In this document: positions 27,158 to 35,980 of the stretch, piece after piece
How the letters are laid out: each line of letters opens with the position of its first letter
Position numbering within the stretch: the stretch's first letter is position 1
Origin: Oscillospiraceae bacterium
Lineage (GTDB): Bacteria > Bacillota > Clostridia > Oscillospirales > CAG-272
Direction: 5' to 3'
DNA length: 64,000 bases
NCBI GenBank assembly: GCA_015064445.1
Contig: SVSE01000001.1
Coordinates: 1 to 64,000, forward strand
Notes under the pieces: model-generated
What the model saw: only the letters and a program-made list of their open reading frames with translations
The model's database searches: none
Told to the model about the DNA's origin: nothing
Made by a program: the position numbers and the translations under genes

Positions 27158-28381
27158 CTTTTTAACAGCATCCCAGTAAGCCTTTGCAGCTTGCTCGTTT
27201 TTGTTATCTCCATATGTGTAATATTTTGCGTTTTTAATGTCGTTTGGCAAATATTGCTGGTCAACCCAATCATATGGATAATCGTGTGGATACTTGTAGC
27301 CCTTAAATAGTGGCGCTTGAAGATGCAACGGAATTGTGTTGCCCTTTCCTGCGTGAATATCATCAGTTGCCTTGTGAATTGCAGTGTATGCAGTGTTCGA
27401 TTTTGGAGCAGTAGCGAGCATTACAGCGCAATTTGCAAGAGGAATTTTCGCCTCTGGAAGTCCAAGCTCACGCGCACTACAGCAAAGCGCATATGTGATT
27501 TGTGCTGCCTGCGGATAAGCAAGCCCTATGTCCTCGGACGCAATTACTTGAAGCCTTCTGCAAGCAGAAATTATATCTCCACCCTCTAAAAGCTTTGCAA
27601 GATAGAAAACTGCCGCATCGGGATCAGAGCCACGAATTGATTTTTGAAGCCCTGATAGCAAATTATAATGCGCATCATCGTTTCTGTCAAACGCACCTGC
27701 CGAAACAGATGGAATAAAGCCTTTTGCAATTTCTACACTTATTACATCGTCGCTTGCAAAGAATGCACCCTCTAAAAGCGTGAGCGCGTGTCGCACATCA
27801 CCACCTGCGCACGATGCTAAATATTCAAGCGCGCCCGCCTCACAGGTCTTAGTAGTAGAGCATTCCTCATTCATTGCATCAACTGCACGAACAAGCAATG
27901 GAACAATTTCCTTTGCATCAACTCTCTTGAATTCAAAAACAGAGCAACGAGAGAGCAATGCATCATAAATGTAAAAGTATGGATTTTCAGTAGTTGATGC
28001 AATAAGAGTAACCCTTCCGTCCTCTATGTATTCAAGAAGTGATTGCTGTTGCTTTTTGTTAAAATACTGAATCTCGTCAAGATACAACAAAATTCCGTTT
28101 GTGGAAAAGATTGAGCTCGATTGAGAGATAACATCCTTTATGTCGGAAAGAGAAGCGGTGGTTGCGTTAAGACGATAAAGCTCCATTCCCGAATTTTTAG
28201 CAATTATATTCGCAACGGTTGTCTTTCCAGTACCAGGAGGGCCAAAGAATATCATATTTGTAATTCTTTTGGCATCTACCATTTTTCGGATGACACCGTT
28301 TTTTGATATCAGATGAGCCTGTCCGGCGATATCGTCAAAGCTGTTTGGACGAAGCTTATCTGCAATAGGCTGATTAGTCAT
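27152..28381 (-). CDS. rarA: RarA/MgsA replication-associated recombination ATPase
   Basis: 409 residues. AAA+ core with Walker A GPPGTGKTT (46-54), Walker B LYLDEIQYF (the usual DEIH is DEIQ here), then the MgsA-type tetramerisation domain (about 245-405, with AYPQAAQ, GLPEAKIPLA and the C-terminal YKYPHDYPYDWVDQQYLP block). It acts at stalled replication forks together with SSB and recombination proteins. It is transcribed alone. The SD GTGAGGT is partly contained in a small hairpin (AACCT/AGGTT). Confidence 0.94.
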   Translation of the reverse strand: MTNQPIADKLRPNSFDDIAGQAHLISKNGVIRKMVDAKRITNMIFFGPPGTGKTTVANIIAKNSGMELYRLNATTASLSDIKDVISQSSSIFSTNGILLYLDEIQYFNKKQQQSLLEYIEDGRVTLIASTTENPYFYIYDALLSRCSVFEFKRVDAKEIVPLLVRAVDAMNEECSTTKTCEAGALEYLASCAGGDVRHALTLLEGAFFASDDVISVEIAKGFIPSVSAGAFDRNDDAHYNLLSGLQKSIRGSDPDAAVFYLAKLLEGGDIISACRRLQVIASEDIGLAYPQAAQITYALCCSARELGLPEAKIPLANCAVMLATAPKSNTAYTAIHKATDDIHAGKGNTIPLHLQAPLFKGYKYPHDYPYDWVDQQYLPNDIKNAKYYTYGDNKNEQAAKAYWDAVKKK

Positions 28382-28439
28382 TATAAAACCTCACTTAGGT
28401 TAGAGATGCTGAGTCCTTATTCATTAAACTCTTTAAACC

Positions 28440-28468
28440 ATTTTATCATAGATTTTTTGGAAAATCAA
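28440..28468 (-). promoter_or_regulatory. Predicted sigma-A promoter of rarA
   Basis: Minus strand TTGATT, 17 bp, TAAAAT with extended -10 TGA. Confidence 0.7.
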
Positions 28469-28501
28469 TATAAATATAGTACGAAATTTGGAGGAGGGGC
28501 T

Positions 28502-28735
28502 ATGAAAATTTTATATACTCAAAAAAAGTCGACTTCATCGATCCATAAAAGGATCTTTTTTGCATTTGAAAGCTTGCTTGTCGCCTTTGTTATGTGCTTT
28601 TTTGGAATGATTTTGGTAAAGCAAAAAATAGACGAGCTCGAAAATAGATACGAAAGTGTAACACCAACGCAAAGGGAAGCGGTAAAGGATGCAATAGAGC
28701 TTATAATACCCTTGAAAGAAAACGAAAATGGATAA
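28502..28735 (+). CDS. Small single-pass membrane protein, unknown
   Basis: 77 residues from ATG 28502 with the strong SD GGAGGAGGGG; the earlier track start (28313) lies in the rarA promoter region. A basic N-terminus is followed by one membrane helix (about 20-41) and a charged tail rich in Glu/Lys that may form a short coiled coil. I recognise no family. It overlaps the M50 protease gene by 8 bp, so the two are translationally coupled and may form a complex, in the position that spoIVFA holds relative to spoIVFB in Bacillus. It lacks any SpoIVFA-like peptidase fold. Confidence 0.7.
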   Translation: MKILYTQKKSTSSIHKRIFFAFESLLVAFVMCFFGMILVKQKIDELENRYESVTPTQREAVKDAIELIIPLKENENG

Positions 28736-29303
28736 GCTAGGCGAAAAAATAGGCTTTTTTGCCTTTTTCTTTACTGTTATGACAATATCATCCTCTCCCC
28801 ATCCGTTTATGCTCGCGCTTTGCTATGCCTTTCACGAGCTCGGTCACATTTTCTTTGCCAAAATTCAAAAAATCCCTGTCAAAAAGCTTCGAGTAGGCTC
28901 GTTTAGATTGAGCATATCATACGATTGCTCAGCTGTATCCTACAAGAGGGAATTGCTCGTTTGTGCAGGCGGTGTGATTTTCAATCTTTTAGGGGCGATA
29001 ATAGGCGCTATTTTTCTCCCAAATGGCTCGGAAAGCGCTTCTTTTTTTACCATGTGTAGCTTATCTCTTGCCCTTATGAATATTTATCCCATTTCAACCT
29101 TAGATGGAGGAAGAATTTTCCGTTGCATTTTCTTGATAATCTTTGATGAGGAAAGGGCACAAAGGATCTGTAAATGGCTTTCCTTTGTAAGCGCTTTTAT
29201 CCTTTGGCTATGCGCAGTTTATGCTCAAATGGTCTTCAATTCTAATGTTTCACTTTTCTTTATTTCGGTCTTTTTGCTCGTCGAGCTTTGCCTTTCTAAA
29301 TAA
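28728..29303 (+). CDS. M50-family intramembrane metalloprotease (SpoIVFB-like)
   Basis: 191 residues, about five membrane helices. Zinc motif HELGH (residues 36-40), and the third ligand region NIYPISTLDGGR (about 121-132), as in site-2 proteases. The small size with no PDZ or CBS domain is closest to SpoIVFB, which frees pro-sigma-K. No sigK or pro-sigma substrate is present here, so that role is inferred only. It is coupled to the small membrane protein upstream, with no clear terminator after it. Confidence 0.85.
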   Translation: MDKLGEKIGFFAFFFTVMTISSSPHPFMLALCYAFHELGHIFFAKIQKIPVKKLRVGSFRLSISYDCSAVSYKRELLVCAGGVIFNLLGAIIGAIFLPNGSESASFFTMCSLSLALMNIYPISTLDGGRIFRCIFLIIFDEERAQRICKWLSFVSAFILWLCAVYAQMVFNSNVSLFFISVFLLVELCLSK

Positions 29304-29340
29304 ATATTCATAAAAAATATATATTTTTTAAAAATAACTA

Positions 29341-29369
29341 TTGCATAATCCCGTAATATTTGCTATAAT
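29341..29369 (+). promoter_or_regulatory. Predicted sigma-A promoter of potABCD
   Basis: TTGCAT, 17 bp, TATAAT with extended -10 TGC. It shows that the ORF-track start of potA at 29341 (inside the -35) is wrong. Confidence 0.75.
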
Positions 29370-29448
29370 TCAATTGATTTACTCCCATGCACGAAAAAAG
29401 AAGATTTTTGTCGCGGTAAGTCAAATCTATGAAAGAACGGGGATAGAA

Positions 29449-30570
29449 ATGAACGAAAAAAAGATCATTGAGTTAAAAGGCGTTGCCAAATCCTTTGACG
29501 GAGAAACCATTCTCGATAATATCGATCTCGATGTTCACGAGAAGGAGTTTATGACATTGCTCGGTCCTTCCGGTTGTGGAAAGACAACAACACTTAGAAT
29601 AATTGCAGGCTTTGTTACTCCCGATAGTGGAGAGGTGATGTTTGATGGTGTGCGTATTAACGATCTTCCACCATACAAGCGTTCGGTAAACACCGTATTC
29701 CAAAAGTACGCACTGTTTCCACATCTTAATGTTTACGAAAACATTGCTTTTGCTCTTCGATTGAAAAAGGTATCAGAAGAAGAAATTTATGAGCGTGTAG
29801 AGGAAATGCTCACAATGGTTAACCTCAAGGGCTTTGAAAAAAGAGATGTCAACCTGCTCTCAGGTGGACAACAGCAGAGAGTTGCTATTGCACGCGCACT
29901 TATTAATAAACCAAGAGTTCTTTTGCTTGATGAGCCTCTCGGTGCTCTCGACTTGAAACTCCGTAAGGATATGCAGAATGAGCTTAAAAATATTCAAAGA
30001 AAAACAGGCATTACATTTATATATGTAACTCACGACCAAGAGGAAGCGCTTAGTATGTCTGATACCGTTGTCGTAATGGCTAACGGTAAGATTCAGCAAA
30101 TTGGCACTCCTACCGATATTTATAACGAGCCAGAAAACGCCTTTGTTGCTGACTTTATCGGCGAGAGTAACATAGTTGATGGTGTTATGCTTGATGACTA
30201 TAAGGCTAAATTTTCAGGCCACGAGTTCGAATGCCTTGATAAGGGCTTCGAGAAAAATGAGCCTGTCGATGTCGTTATCCGTCCCGAGGATGTCGATGTT
30301 GTTGATGTTGAGAAGGGAATGCTTTGTGGCGTAGTTGACTCCGTTACCTTCAAGGGTGTTCACTATGAAATTATCGTAACTATTAACAATTTCAAGTGGA
30401 TGATTCAGTCAACTGACTATGTGGCACCATCTCAAAAAATCGGACTTTATATTGAGCCCGATGCAATTCATATTATGAAAAAATCCGAATATTCGAATAT
30501 GTTCGGAGATTACTCGTCCTTCAGTGATGAGCTTGAAAAGCTATCTGATGTTACCGAGGAGGAAGAGTAA
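29449..30570 (+). CDS. potA: PotA, spermidine/putrescine ABC transporter ATPase
   Basis: 373 residues from ATG 29449 ([11 protein letters not shown]); the longer listed ORF begins in the promoter. Walker [10 protein letters not shown] (about 39-47), signature [13 protein letters not shown] (about 138), Walker [12 protein letters not shown], and a C-terminal TOBE domain with [10 protein letters not shown]. It drives polyamine uptake with the permeases encoded directly downstream (gap of 5 bp). The substrate call rests on the whole operon matching PotABCD. Confidence 0.93.
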   Translation: MNEKKIIELKGVAKSFDGETILDNIDLDVHEKEFMTLLGPSGCGKTTTLRIIAGFVTPDSGEVMFDGVRINDLPPYKRSVNTVFQKYALFPHLNVYENIAFALRLKKVSEEEIYERVEEMLTMVNLKGFEKRDVNLLSGGQQQRVAIARALINKPRVLLLDEPLGALDLKLRKDMQNELKNIQRKTGITFIYVTHDQEEALSMSDTVVVMANGKIQQIGTPTDIYNEPENAFVADFIGESNIVDGVMLDDYKAKFSGHEFECLDKGFEKNEPVDVVIRPEDVDVVDVEKGMLCGVVDSVTFKGVHYEIIVTINNFKWMIQSTDYVAPSQKIGLYIEPDAIHIMKKSEYSNMFGDYSSFSDELEKLSDVTEEEE

Positions 30571-30575
30571 AGAGA

Positions 30576-31406
30576 ATGAACAAAAAGAGCTTACTTCAAA
30601 AGGCAGCTGCAGCACCTCATATGGTGTGGGCAGTGCTGTTCATAATTGCACCGCTTCTTTTTGTTGTTTATTATGCCTTTACAGATAAGGACGGCAATTT
30701 CACATTTTCAAATATAGGTGAGCTTTTTCAAGCAAGCTATTTGGAAATCTTTTTAAGATCACTTTGCTTTGCATTCCTTGCAACAGTAATTTGTCTTATA
30801 ATTGCGTATCCTATCGCGTATTTTATGACCAAGGCGAGCCCAAAGACTCAAAAGATACTTATAATGCTCGTAATGCTTCCACAATGGTTGAATTTCCTTA
30901 TTCGTACATATTCTTGGATGGCATTGCTTGAGGATACAGGTATTATTAACAGCCTTCTTGGCTCTATCGGTATAGATCCTGTGCATATGATAAACACATC
31001 AGGCGCTGTAATTCTTGGTATGGTTTATAACTACCTGCCATATATGATAATTCCACTTCACTCGGTAATGAGCAAGATTGACCCAAGATTGCTTGAGGCT
31101 GCCTCCGACCTTGGAAGCAGTCCATTCAAGGTAATCACAGGCGTTGTTGTTCCGCTTAGTATGTCTGGAGTTATTTCAGGTGTTACAATGGTATTTGTGC
31201 CATCAATTAGCACCTTCTATATCTCCCAAAAGCTTGGTGGAGGAAACTTCGACCTCATAGGAGATACAATTGAAAGACAGTTCCAAACTGCATATAACTA
31301 TAACCTCGGCGCTGCTATGTCGCTCGTGCTTATGATAATCATTATGGTTAGTATGGCTATAATGAATAAGTATTCGGGAGAGGATGACGGAGGTGTAGTG
31401 GTATGA
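30576..31406 (+). CDS. potB: PotB, polyamine ABC transporter permease
   Basis: 276 residues with six membrane helices and the EAA loop LLEAASDLGSSPFKVITGVVVPLSMSG cut by the standard Gly. RTYSWMALL near 104 is typical of PotB. It pairs with the PotC half of the downstream fusion protein. The stop overlaps the next ATG (ATGA), implying coupled translation in fixed ratio. Confidence 0.93.
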   Translation: MNKKSLLQKAAAAPHMVWAVLFIIAPLLFVVYYAFTDKDGNFTFSNIGELFQASYLEIFLRSLCFAFLATVICLIIAYPIAYFMTKASPKTQKILIMLVMLPQWLNFLIRTYSWMALLEDTGIINSLLGSIGIDPVHMINTSGAVILGMVYNYLPYMIIPLHSVMSKIDPRLLEAASDLGSSPFKVITGVVVPLSMSGVISGVTMVFVPSISTFYISQKLGGGNFDLIGDTIERQFQTAYNYNLGAAMSLVLMIIIMVSMAIMNKYSGEDDGGVVV

Positions 31407-33658
31407 AAAAGAAAGCACTTGGAAATATCTACACAGCACTCATATTCATATTCCTTTATATGCCTATCGCGGTGCTTATTTTGTACTCGTTTAATGCATC
31501 AAATAGTACAAGCACCTTTGATGGATTTTCACTCAAATGGTACAAGGAGCTATTTAGCGACTCTGCAACGCTAAACGCACTTAAAAATACACTTCTTCTT
31601 GCAATTCTTTCTGCACTTATTTCTACTATAATTGGTACAATGGCTGCATACGGAATCAACAAGATGAAGAACAAGTATGTAAAGGGCTCCACAATGTCCG
31701 TTACCAAAATCCCTATGATGAATCCTGAAATTGTAACAGGTATCTCAATGATGCTTTTGTTCGTATTTGTAGGAGTTATGATAGGTGGTAAGGCAAGCCT
31801 CGGCTTCGGGACCGTGCTTATTGCACATATTACATTCAACCTACCATATGTGATTCTTTCTGTATTGCCGAAATTTAAGCAGATGGACAAGAGTCTGCCT
31901 GAGGCAGCCCTTGACCTTGGCTGTACGCCATTTCAGTCGTTTTTCAAGGTTGAATTGCCACAAATTATGCCTGGAATAATTTCCGGATTGATTATGGCGT
32001 TTACCTTGTCACTTGACGACTTTGTTATAAGCTATTTCACAATCGGAAGTGGCTTTGAAACCTTGCCTATAAGAATATATTCAATGACTAAAAAGCGCGT
32101 AACACCTGATATGTACGCACTTTCAACACTTATATTCGTTTCAATTCTCGTTCTTCTTGTTGTTTCAAATCTTGTTTCGGATAAGAATAGAGAGAAGATG
32201 AGCAAAAAGGCAAAGAAAATCACAAAATATGTCGTAGGCGGACTTTTTGCTACTATTGCAATCATCACGCTTATCGTATTTATCGTTTCTGCAGGAACAA
32301 AAACTGTAACTCTCAATGTTTATAACTGGGGCGAGTATATTTCCGATGGTAGTGAGGATACGTATGATTCTAACTCGGCATTCGAGGAATATTACGAAAA
32401 GCTTCACTATGAAAAATATGGCGAAAAGATAAAGGTACAGGTCAACTATACCACATATGCAAGCAATGAGGATCTCTATGCAAAGCTTAAGAGTGGTGCG
32501 AGTGGCTATGATGTTATCATTCCGTCAGATTATATGATTGAGCGTCTTAAGGCTGATGGCTTAATTCAGCCACTGAATCTTAATAATATTCCAAATTACG
32601 AGAATATTGAGGAGCAATTTAGAAATCCGTTCTATGATAATGATCCTGATGCCAAGTACAGCGCTATGTACACATACGGAATCATTGGAATTATCTATAA
32701 CAAGGATAAAATGGACCCTGCCGACCTTGAGAAAATCGAAAACGGAGAGGCAGGCTGGGAGCTTCTTTGGGACGAAAAGTATGCAGGTCAAATCTTGCAG
32801 TTCAACAACGCAAGAGACGCCTTTGGTACCGCTATGTATGCTCTCGGAATTGATGTAAATAACGCAACTGAGGCTGAATGGAAGCTTGCCTTCGAAAAGC
32901 TAAAGGCTCAAAAGCCACTTGTTCAAAGCTATGTTATGGATGAAATCTATAACAAGATGGAGAGCGGAGAGGCAACACTCGCAGCATACTATGCAGGTGA
33001 CTGTCTTTCTATGATTGCTAATAACGAGTCGCTTGGCTTCTTCTATCCAAAGAACGAGGAAGGAAAGTATGTAACCAACATATTCGCTGATGCTATGTGT
33101 ATTCCAACAGGCGCTCAAAACAAGGAGCTTGCTGAGGCTTACATTGACTTTATGCTAAGCGAGGAATATGAGGCTGCAAGGGCTAACGCAGAGTATATTT
33201 ACTATGCATCGCCAAACAAAGAGGTTATAAACAATCCTGATTATATCGACTATCTTGAGGACGATTATGATCTTATTTACGACCCAGACTTTGGCAATAT
33301 TGTAATAGTAGAGGACGAAAACGGCAATCCTGTTGAAACCACCTATATCGAATATATGTTCTCAAAATATGCATATAGAGATATGTCTGATGAAAACAGA
33401 GCAATTCTTAATTCTCTTTGGGAGGAGCTCAAGGTTGATTCCACATCATTTGGTGGAGGTATCTATATCATTTGTGCAGTTATCATTGTAGGACTTGTTG
33501 CATTCTTTGTATACAAGTATATTCAGATAAGACAACGCAGAAAGCTTTACTGGAATAATCCAGTAAAGCCAAAGCAGACCTTTGAATTTACCTCTACAAT
33601 GGCAAAAATTTCAGTTCCAAAAGAGCTTCGCGCAAAGGACGATGAAAATCAAAAATAA
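31403..33658 (+). CDS. potCD: PotC-PotD fusion: polyamine permease joined to the substrate-binding protein
   Basis: 751 residues. Residues 1-265 are a PotC permease (six helices, EAA loop LPEAALDLGCTPFQSFFKVELPQ). A further helix (about 275-300) leads into a PotD-type binding domain from about 305 (VTLNVYNWGEYI, then YDVIIPSDYMIERL and YTYGIIGIIYNKD). A final helix near 690-712 is followed by a basic cytosolic tail. Fusion tethers the binding protein to the outer face instead of using a lipid anchor. Similar fusions exist in some Firmicutes. No frameshift or internal start interrupts the reading frame. Confidence 0.92.
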   Translation: MKKKALGNIYTALIFIFLYMPIAVLILYSFNASNSTSTFDGFSLKWYKELFSDSATLNALKNTLLLAILSALISTIIGTMAAYGINKMKNKYVKGSTMSVTKIPMMNPEIVTGISMMLLFVFVGVMIGGKASLGFGTVLIAHITFNLPYVILSVLPKFKQMDKSLPEAALDLGCTPFQSFFKVELPQIMPGIISGLIMAFTLSLDDFVISYFTIGSGFETLPIRIYSMTKKRVTPDMYALSTLIFVSILVLLVVSNLVSDKNREKMSKKAKKITKYVVGGLFATIAIITLIVFIVSAGTKTVTLNVYNWGEYISDGSEDTYDSNSAFEEYYEKLHYEKYGEKIKVQVNYTTYASNEDLYAKLKSGASGYDVIIPSDYMIERLKADGLIQPLNLNNIPNYENIEEQFRNPFYDNDPDAKYSAMYTYGIIGIIYNKDKMDPADLEKIENGEAGWELLWDEKYAGQILQFNNARDAFGTAMYALGIDVNNATEAEWKLAFEKLKAQKPLVQSYVMDEIYNKMESGEATLAAYYAGDCLSMIANNESLGFFYPKNEEGKYVTNIFADAMCIPTGAQNKELAEAYIDFMLSEEYEAARANAEYIYYASPNKEVINNPDYIDYLEDDYDLIYDPDFGNIVIVEDENGNPVETTYIEYMFSKYAYRDMSDENRAILNSLWEELKVDSTSFGGGIYIICAVIIVGLVAFFVYKYIQIRQRRKLYWNNPVKPKQTFEFTSTMAKISVPKELRAKDDENQK

Positions 33659-33661
33659 AAT

Positions 33662-33697
33662 AAAAATCACCACTTCATTGTGGTGATTTTTTGTTTT
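33662..33697. terminator. Bidirectional terminator (potABCD / ttcA-like)
   Basis: AAATCACCAC / GTGGTGATTT stem, loop TTCATT, with flanking A and T tracts. Confidence 0.9.
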
Positions 33698-34463
33698 CAC
33701 TTTTTCTGCGAAGCTTTTCAGCTTGGTCAATTCTATCCTCGTGAAATCCGTCAAGCTCTGCACGCTGAATAGCTCCCATAACTCTATGATAAAGACCAGG
33801 ATGCTCCTTGTCAAATGGTGCTAAAAACTCTTTCATTTTGGCTCTTTCGGTGTTTCCGTCAGCAGGGCAGGGCGCCTTATAAACAGGCAAGCCTTCCTTG
33901 CTTGCAAAGGCGACAATATCCTTTTCATAGGTATAAATCAATGGTCTTATCATCGTTATATCCTTGATGGAAAGATAAGTAACAGGTCTAAAGCAACCAA
34001 TTCTTCCCTCGAAGAAAAGATTGAGCATAAAGGTTTCAACTGCGTCGTCAAAATGGTGTCCTAATGCAATTTTATTACAGCCGAGCTCCTTTGAGGCATC
34101 GTGTAAGGCTCCACGCCTCATTCTTGCACAAAGCGAGCACGGGCTCTTTTCTTGTCTTACATTAAAAATAATTTCATATATTTGAGTGGGAATAATGTGA
34201 TACTCAACATCTAAATCCTCACATAATTTCGCAATTTGAGAAAAATCAGAGCCCTCAAAGCCCATATCAATTGTAATGGCTACAAGCTCAAACTTTTTGT
34301 TTAGGAACAAGCGCATAACGGAAAGAGCACAGAGGAGCGCAAGAGAGTCCTTTCCACCTGAAATTCCGACAGCAATTCTGTCGCCGTCCTCAATCATGTC
34401 ATATTCCTCGATAGCCTTTCTTATAGGGCTGAGTAGCTTTTGAATGCTTTTAAATTCCTTCAT
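33675..34463 (-). CDS. TtcA-like tRNA thiolation PP-loop ATPase
   Basis: 262 residues from ATG 34463 (SD AGAGGT); the 28-residue upstream extension in the track has no SD and runs across the divergent amidase start. PP-loop SGGKDS (about 36-41); cysteine pairs CSLCARMRRGAL and the later CPADGN, which in TtcA-type enzymes hold a [4Fe-4S] cluster. TtcA makes 2-thiocytidine at tRNA position 32; Firmicute members of this group may act on other tRNA uridines or cytidines, so the exact nucleoside is not certain. Confidence 0.85.
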   Translation of the reverse strand: MKEFKSIQKLLSPIRKAIEEYDMIEDGDRIAVGISGGKDSLALLCALSVMRLFLNKKFELVAITIDMGFEGSDFSQIAKLCEDLDVEYHIIPTQIYEIIFNVRQEKSPCSLCARMRRGALHDASKELGCNKIALGHHFDDAVETFMLNLFFEGRIGCFRPVTYLSIKDITMIRPLIYTYEKDIVAFASKEGLPVYKAPCPADGNTERAKMKEFLAPFDKEHPGLYHRVMGAIQRAELDGFHEDRIDQAEKLRRKSENKKSPQ

Positions 34464-34514
34464 AGTAACCTCTTTTGAAGAAAAGAATAAAATATTTAAA
34501 AAGGGGGGATTATT

Positions 34515-35078
34515 ATGGCAATAAAAATTTACATAGACCAGGGACACAATCCAAGAAGCCCTAATACAGGCGCAGAGGGCAACGGATACGCAGAGCAGGA
34601 TATTACCTACGAGGTGGGCAGAAGCCTTGCAACGCTCTTGCGAAATAATGGTAATTTCGAGGTAAGAGTGTCAAGGCCAACACCGGAAACACAGCTCGGC
34701 ACCTCTAATGCATCAAGCCTTCGTGCAAGAGTGGATGATGCAAATTCATGGGGCGCTGACTATTTTATCAGCATACACACCAATGCATCAAGCTCGTCAA
34801 GTGCAAGTGGAAGCGAGGCGCTGGTTTATACCACACCATCAACCTCGGCAAATCTTGGAGAGGATATTTTGATAGGCTTAAACGAGGCAACAGGCTTGCC
34901 AAATAGAGGAATAAAGGTGCGTCCAGGCTTGTATGTTTTGAGAAAAACAACAATGCCAGCGGTCCTTATTGAAATAGGCTTTATCTCAAATCCGTATGAT
35001 GCCAATCTTATGGCGAATAATCCACAGCTCTTTGCTCGTGGCATTTACAACGGAATTCTTGATTTCTTTGACCTATAA
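34515..35078 (+). CDS. N-acetylmuramoyl-L-alanine amidase (Amidase_3), catalytic domain only
   Basis: 187 residues, a bare Amidase_3 domain. Zinc and catalytic residues: His11 in DQGHN, Glu27, His in SIHTNASS (about 93) and Glu in LIEIGFISN (about 157). It has no signal peptide, no SPOR or SH3 domain and no membrane helix. It must therefore act after lysis or through a holin-like route, as known for mother-cell amidases of the CwlC type, or after export by another route. Strong SD AAGGGGGG. Divergent from the TtcA-like gene. Confidence 0.9.
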   Translation: MAIKIYIDQGHNPRSPNTGAEGNGYAEQDITYEVGRSLATLLRNNGNFEVRVSRPTPETQLGTSNASSLRARVDDANSWGADYFISIHTNASSSSSASGSEALVYTTPSTSANLGEDILIGLNEATGLPNRGIKVRPGLYVLRKTTMPAVLIEIGFISNPYDANLMANNPQLFARGIYNGILDFFDL

Positions 35079-35151
35079 CAAAACCATTTTAACATATGTA
35101 GCAAAAGAATTCAATAAAAAGATTTTTTGCAAATTAAATTTGTAAAAATGC

Positions 35152-35187
35152 GAATTTTAGAATTTTAAAATTATAAAATTTCAAAAA
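35152..35187. repeat. AT-only intergenic element, copy B
   Basis: GAATTTTAGAATTTTAAAATT... block closely similar to the element at 18489-18520, again between convergent genes. Confidence 0.4.
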
Positions 35188-35202
35188 ATCTGAAAAATCG
35201 CT

Positions 35203-35244
35203 AAAATAGCAGTCAAGCATAATGCCGACTGCTATTTATTTTGG
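35203..35244. terminator. Bidirectional terminator (amidase / spoVT)
   Basis: AAATAGCAGTC / GACTGCTATTT stem with a 12-nt loop, T-rich on both sides. Confidence 0.82.
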
Positions 35245-35249
35245 TATTA

Positions 35250-35792
35250 TTATGACTCGAATTGCCTTCCTAAAAAGCTTGCCGCGGTTTGAATGAGCTT
35301 TGCCTCTGTAACCGTGTCTCCTACCGTGTCAGTGCCTGTGTAAACAGATGCTACACAGCCCACAATATCGCCGTCGGAAATTATCGGCATTGCGTGTCTT
35401 ACATAAGCATTACCACCATTTACAATGCTTATTTCGGGCGAGCCCTGCTTGTGCGAATAGAGCGAGCGACCTTCGATTATGCTTTCAAAATCCTCTGACA
35501 GCTTCCTGTCAATATACTCTCGTTTAGAGAGTCCAGCACTTGCGATAATAGTATCTCTATCTGTTACAATTGCGGTTATCTGACAGGTTTTATAAAGAGT
35601 GTCTACATATTGTGATGCAAAGGCGGCGAGCTCGCCGATAGGGGAGTACTTCTTGAAAATCACCTCGCCCTCCTTGCCAGTATATATTTCGAGAGGCGCT
35701 CCCTCGTGTATTCTCATAGTGCGTCGTATCTCCTTTGGTATTACGACTCTACCAAGGTCATCAATTCTTCTAACAATTCCTGTTGCCTTCAT
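35250..35792 (-). CDS. spoVT: SpoVT-type stage V sporulation transcription regulator
   Basis: 180 residues. The N-terminal AbrB swapped-hairpin DNA-binding domain has the SpoVT form GIVRRIDDLGRVVIPKEIRRTMRI (residues 4-27); the C-terminal GAF-like domain runs from about 55 to 178. SpoVT tunes sigma-G-dependent genes in the forespore. SD AAGGAGA. A weak match to a sigma-G promoter lies 35-60 bp upstream. With spmA/spmB it indicates sporulation capacity. Confidence 0.93.
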   Translation of the reverse strand: MKATGIVRRIDDLGRVVIPKEIRRTMRIHEGAPLEIYTGKEGEVIFKKYSPIGELAAFASQYVDTLYKTCQITAIVTDRDTIIASAGLSKREYIDRKLSEDFESIIEGRSLYSHKQGSPEISIVNGGNAYVRHAMPIISDGDIVGCVASVYTGTDTVGDTVTEAKLIQTAASFLGRQFES

Positions 35793-35826
35793 CAGAAATC
35801 TCCTTTTTTGAATTTAATTGCCTTGT

Positions 35827-35855
35827 TATTGTTTGTAGGTTTTGGACATTTATGC
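35827..35855 (-). promoter_or_regulatory. Possible sigma-G promoter of spoVT
   Basis: Minus strand GCATA, 17 bp, AACAATA, compared with the Bacillus sigma-G pattern GHATR-N17/18-CATWHTA (five of seven -10 positions agree). No sigma-A pair is visible in the same place. Confidence 0.35.
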
Positions 35856-35904
35856 GAGAATTAGAAAAAAAGACAATATTTTTCCTCTATTTTCTTTTAT
35901 TATC

Positions 35905-35933
35905 TTGAAAAGATTATTAATATGTGTTAGAAT
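35905..35933 (+). promoter_or_regulatory. Predicted sigma-A promoter of the CvpA-like gene
   Basis: TTGAAA, 17 bp, TAGAAT with extended -10 TGT. Confidence 0.75.
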
Positions 35934-35980
35934 AATCATGTATAATTGCTTTTATTACGACATTCGAAAGGAGAAGCTGT

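Noticed and set aside
28539-28560. GATCC-ATAAAA-GGATC-TTTTTT inside the small membrane-protein gene, resembling a terminator
   Set aside because: Only a 5-bp stem within coding sequence; the T-run encodes Phe codons of the membrane helix.
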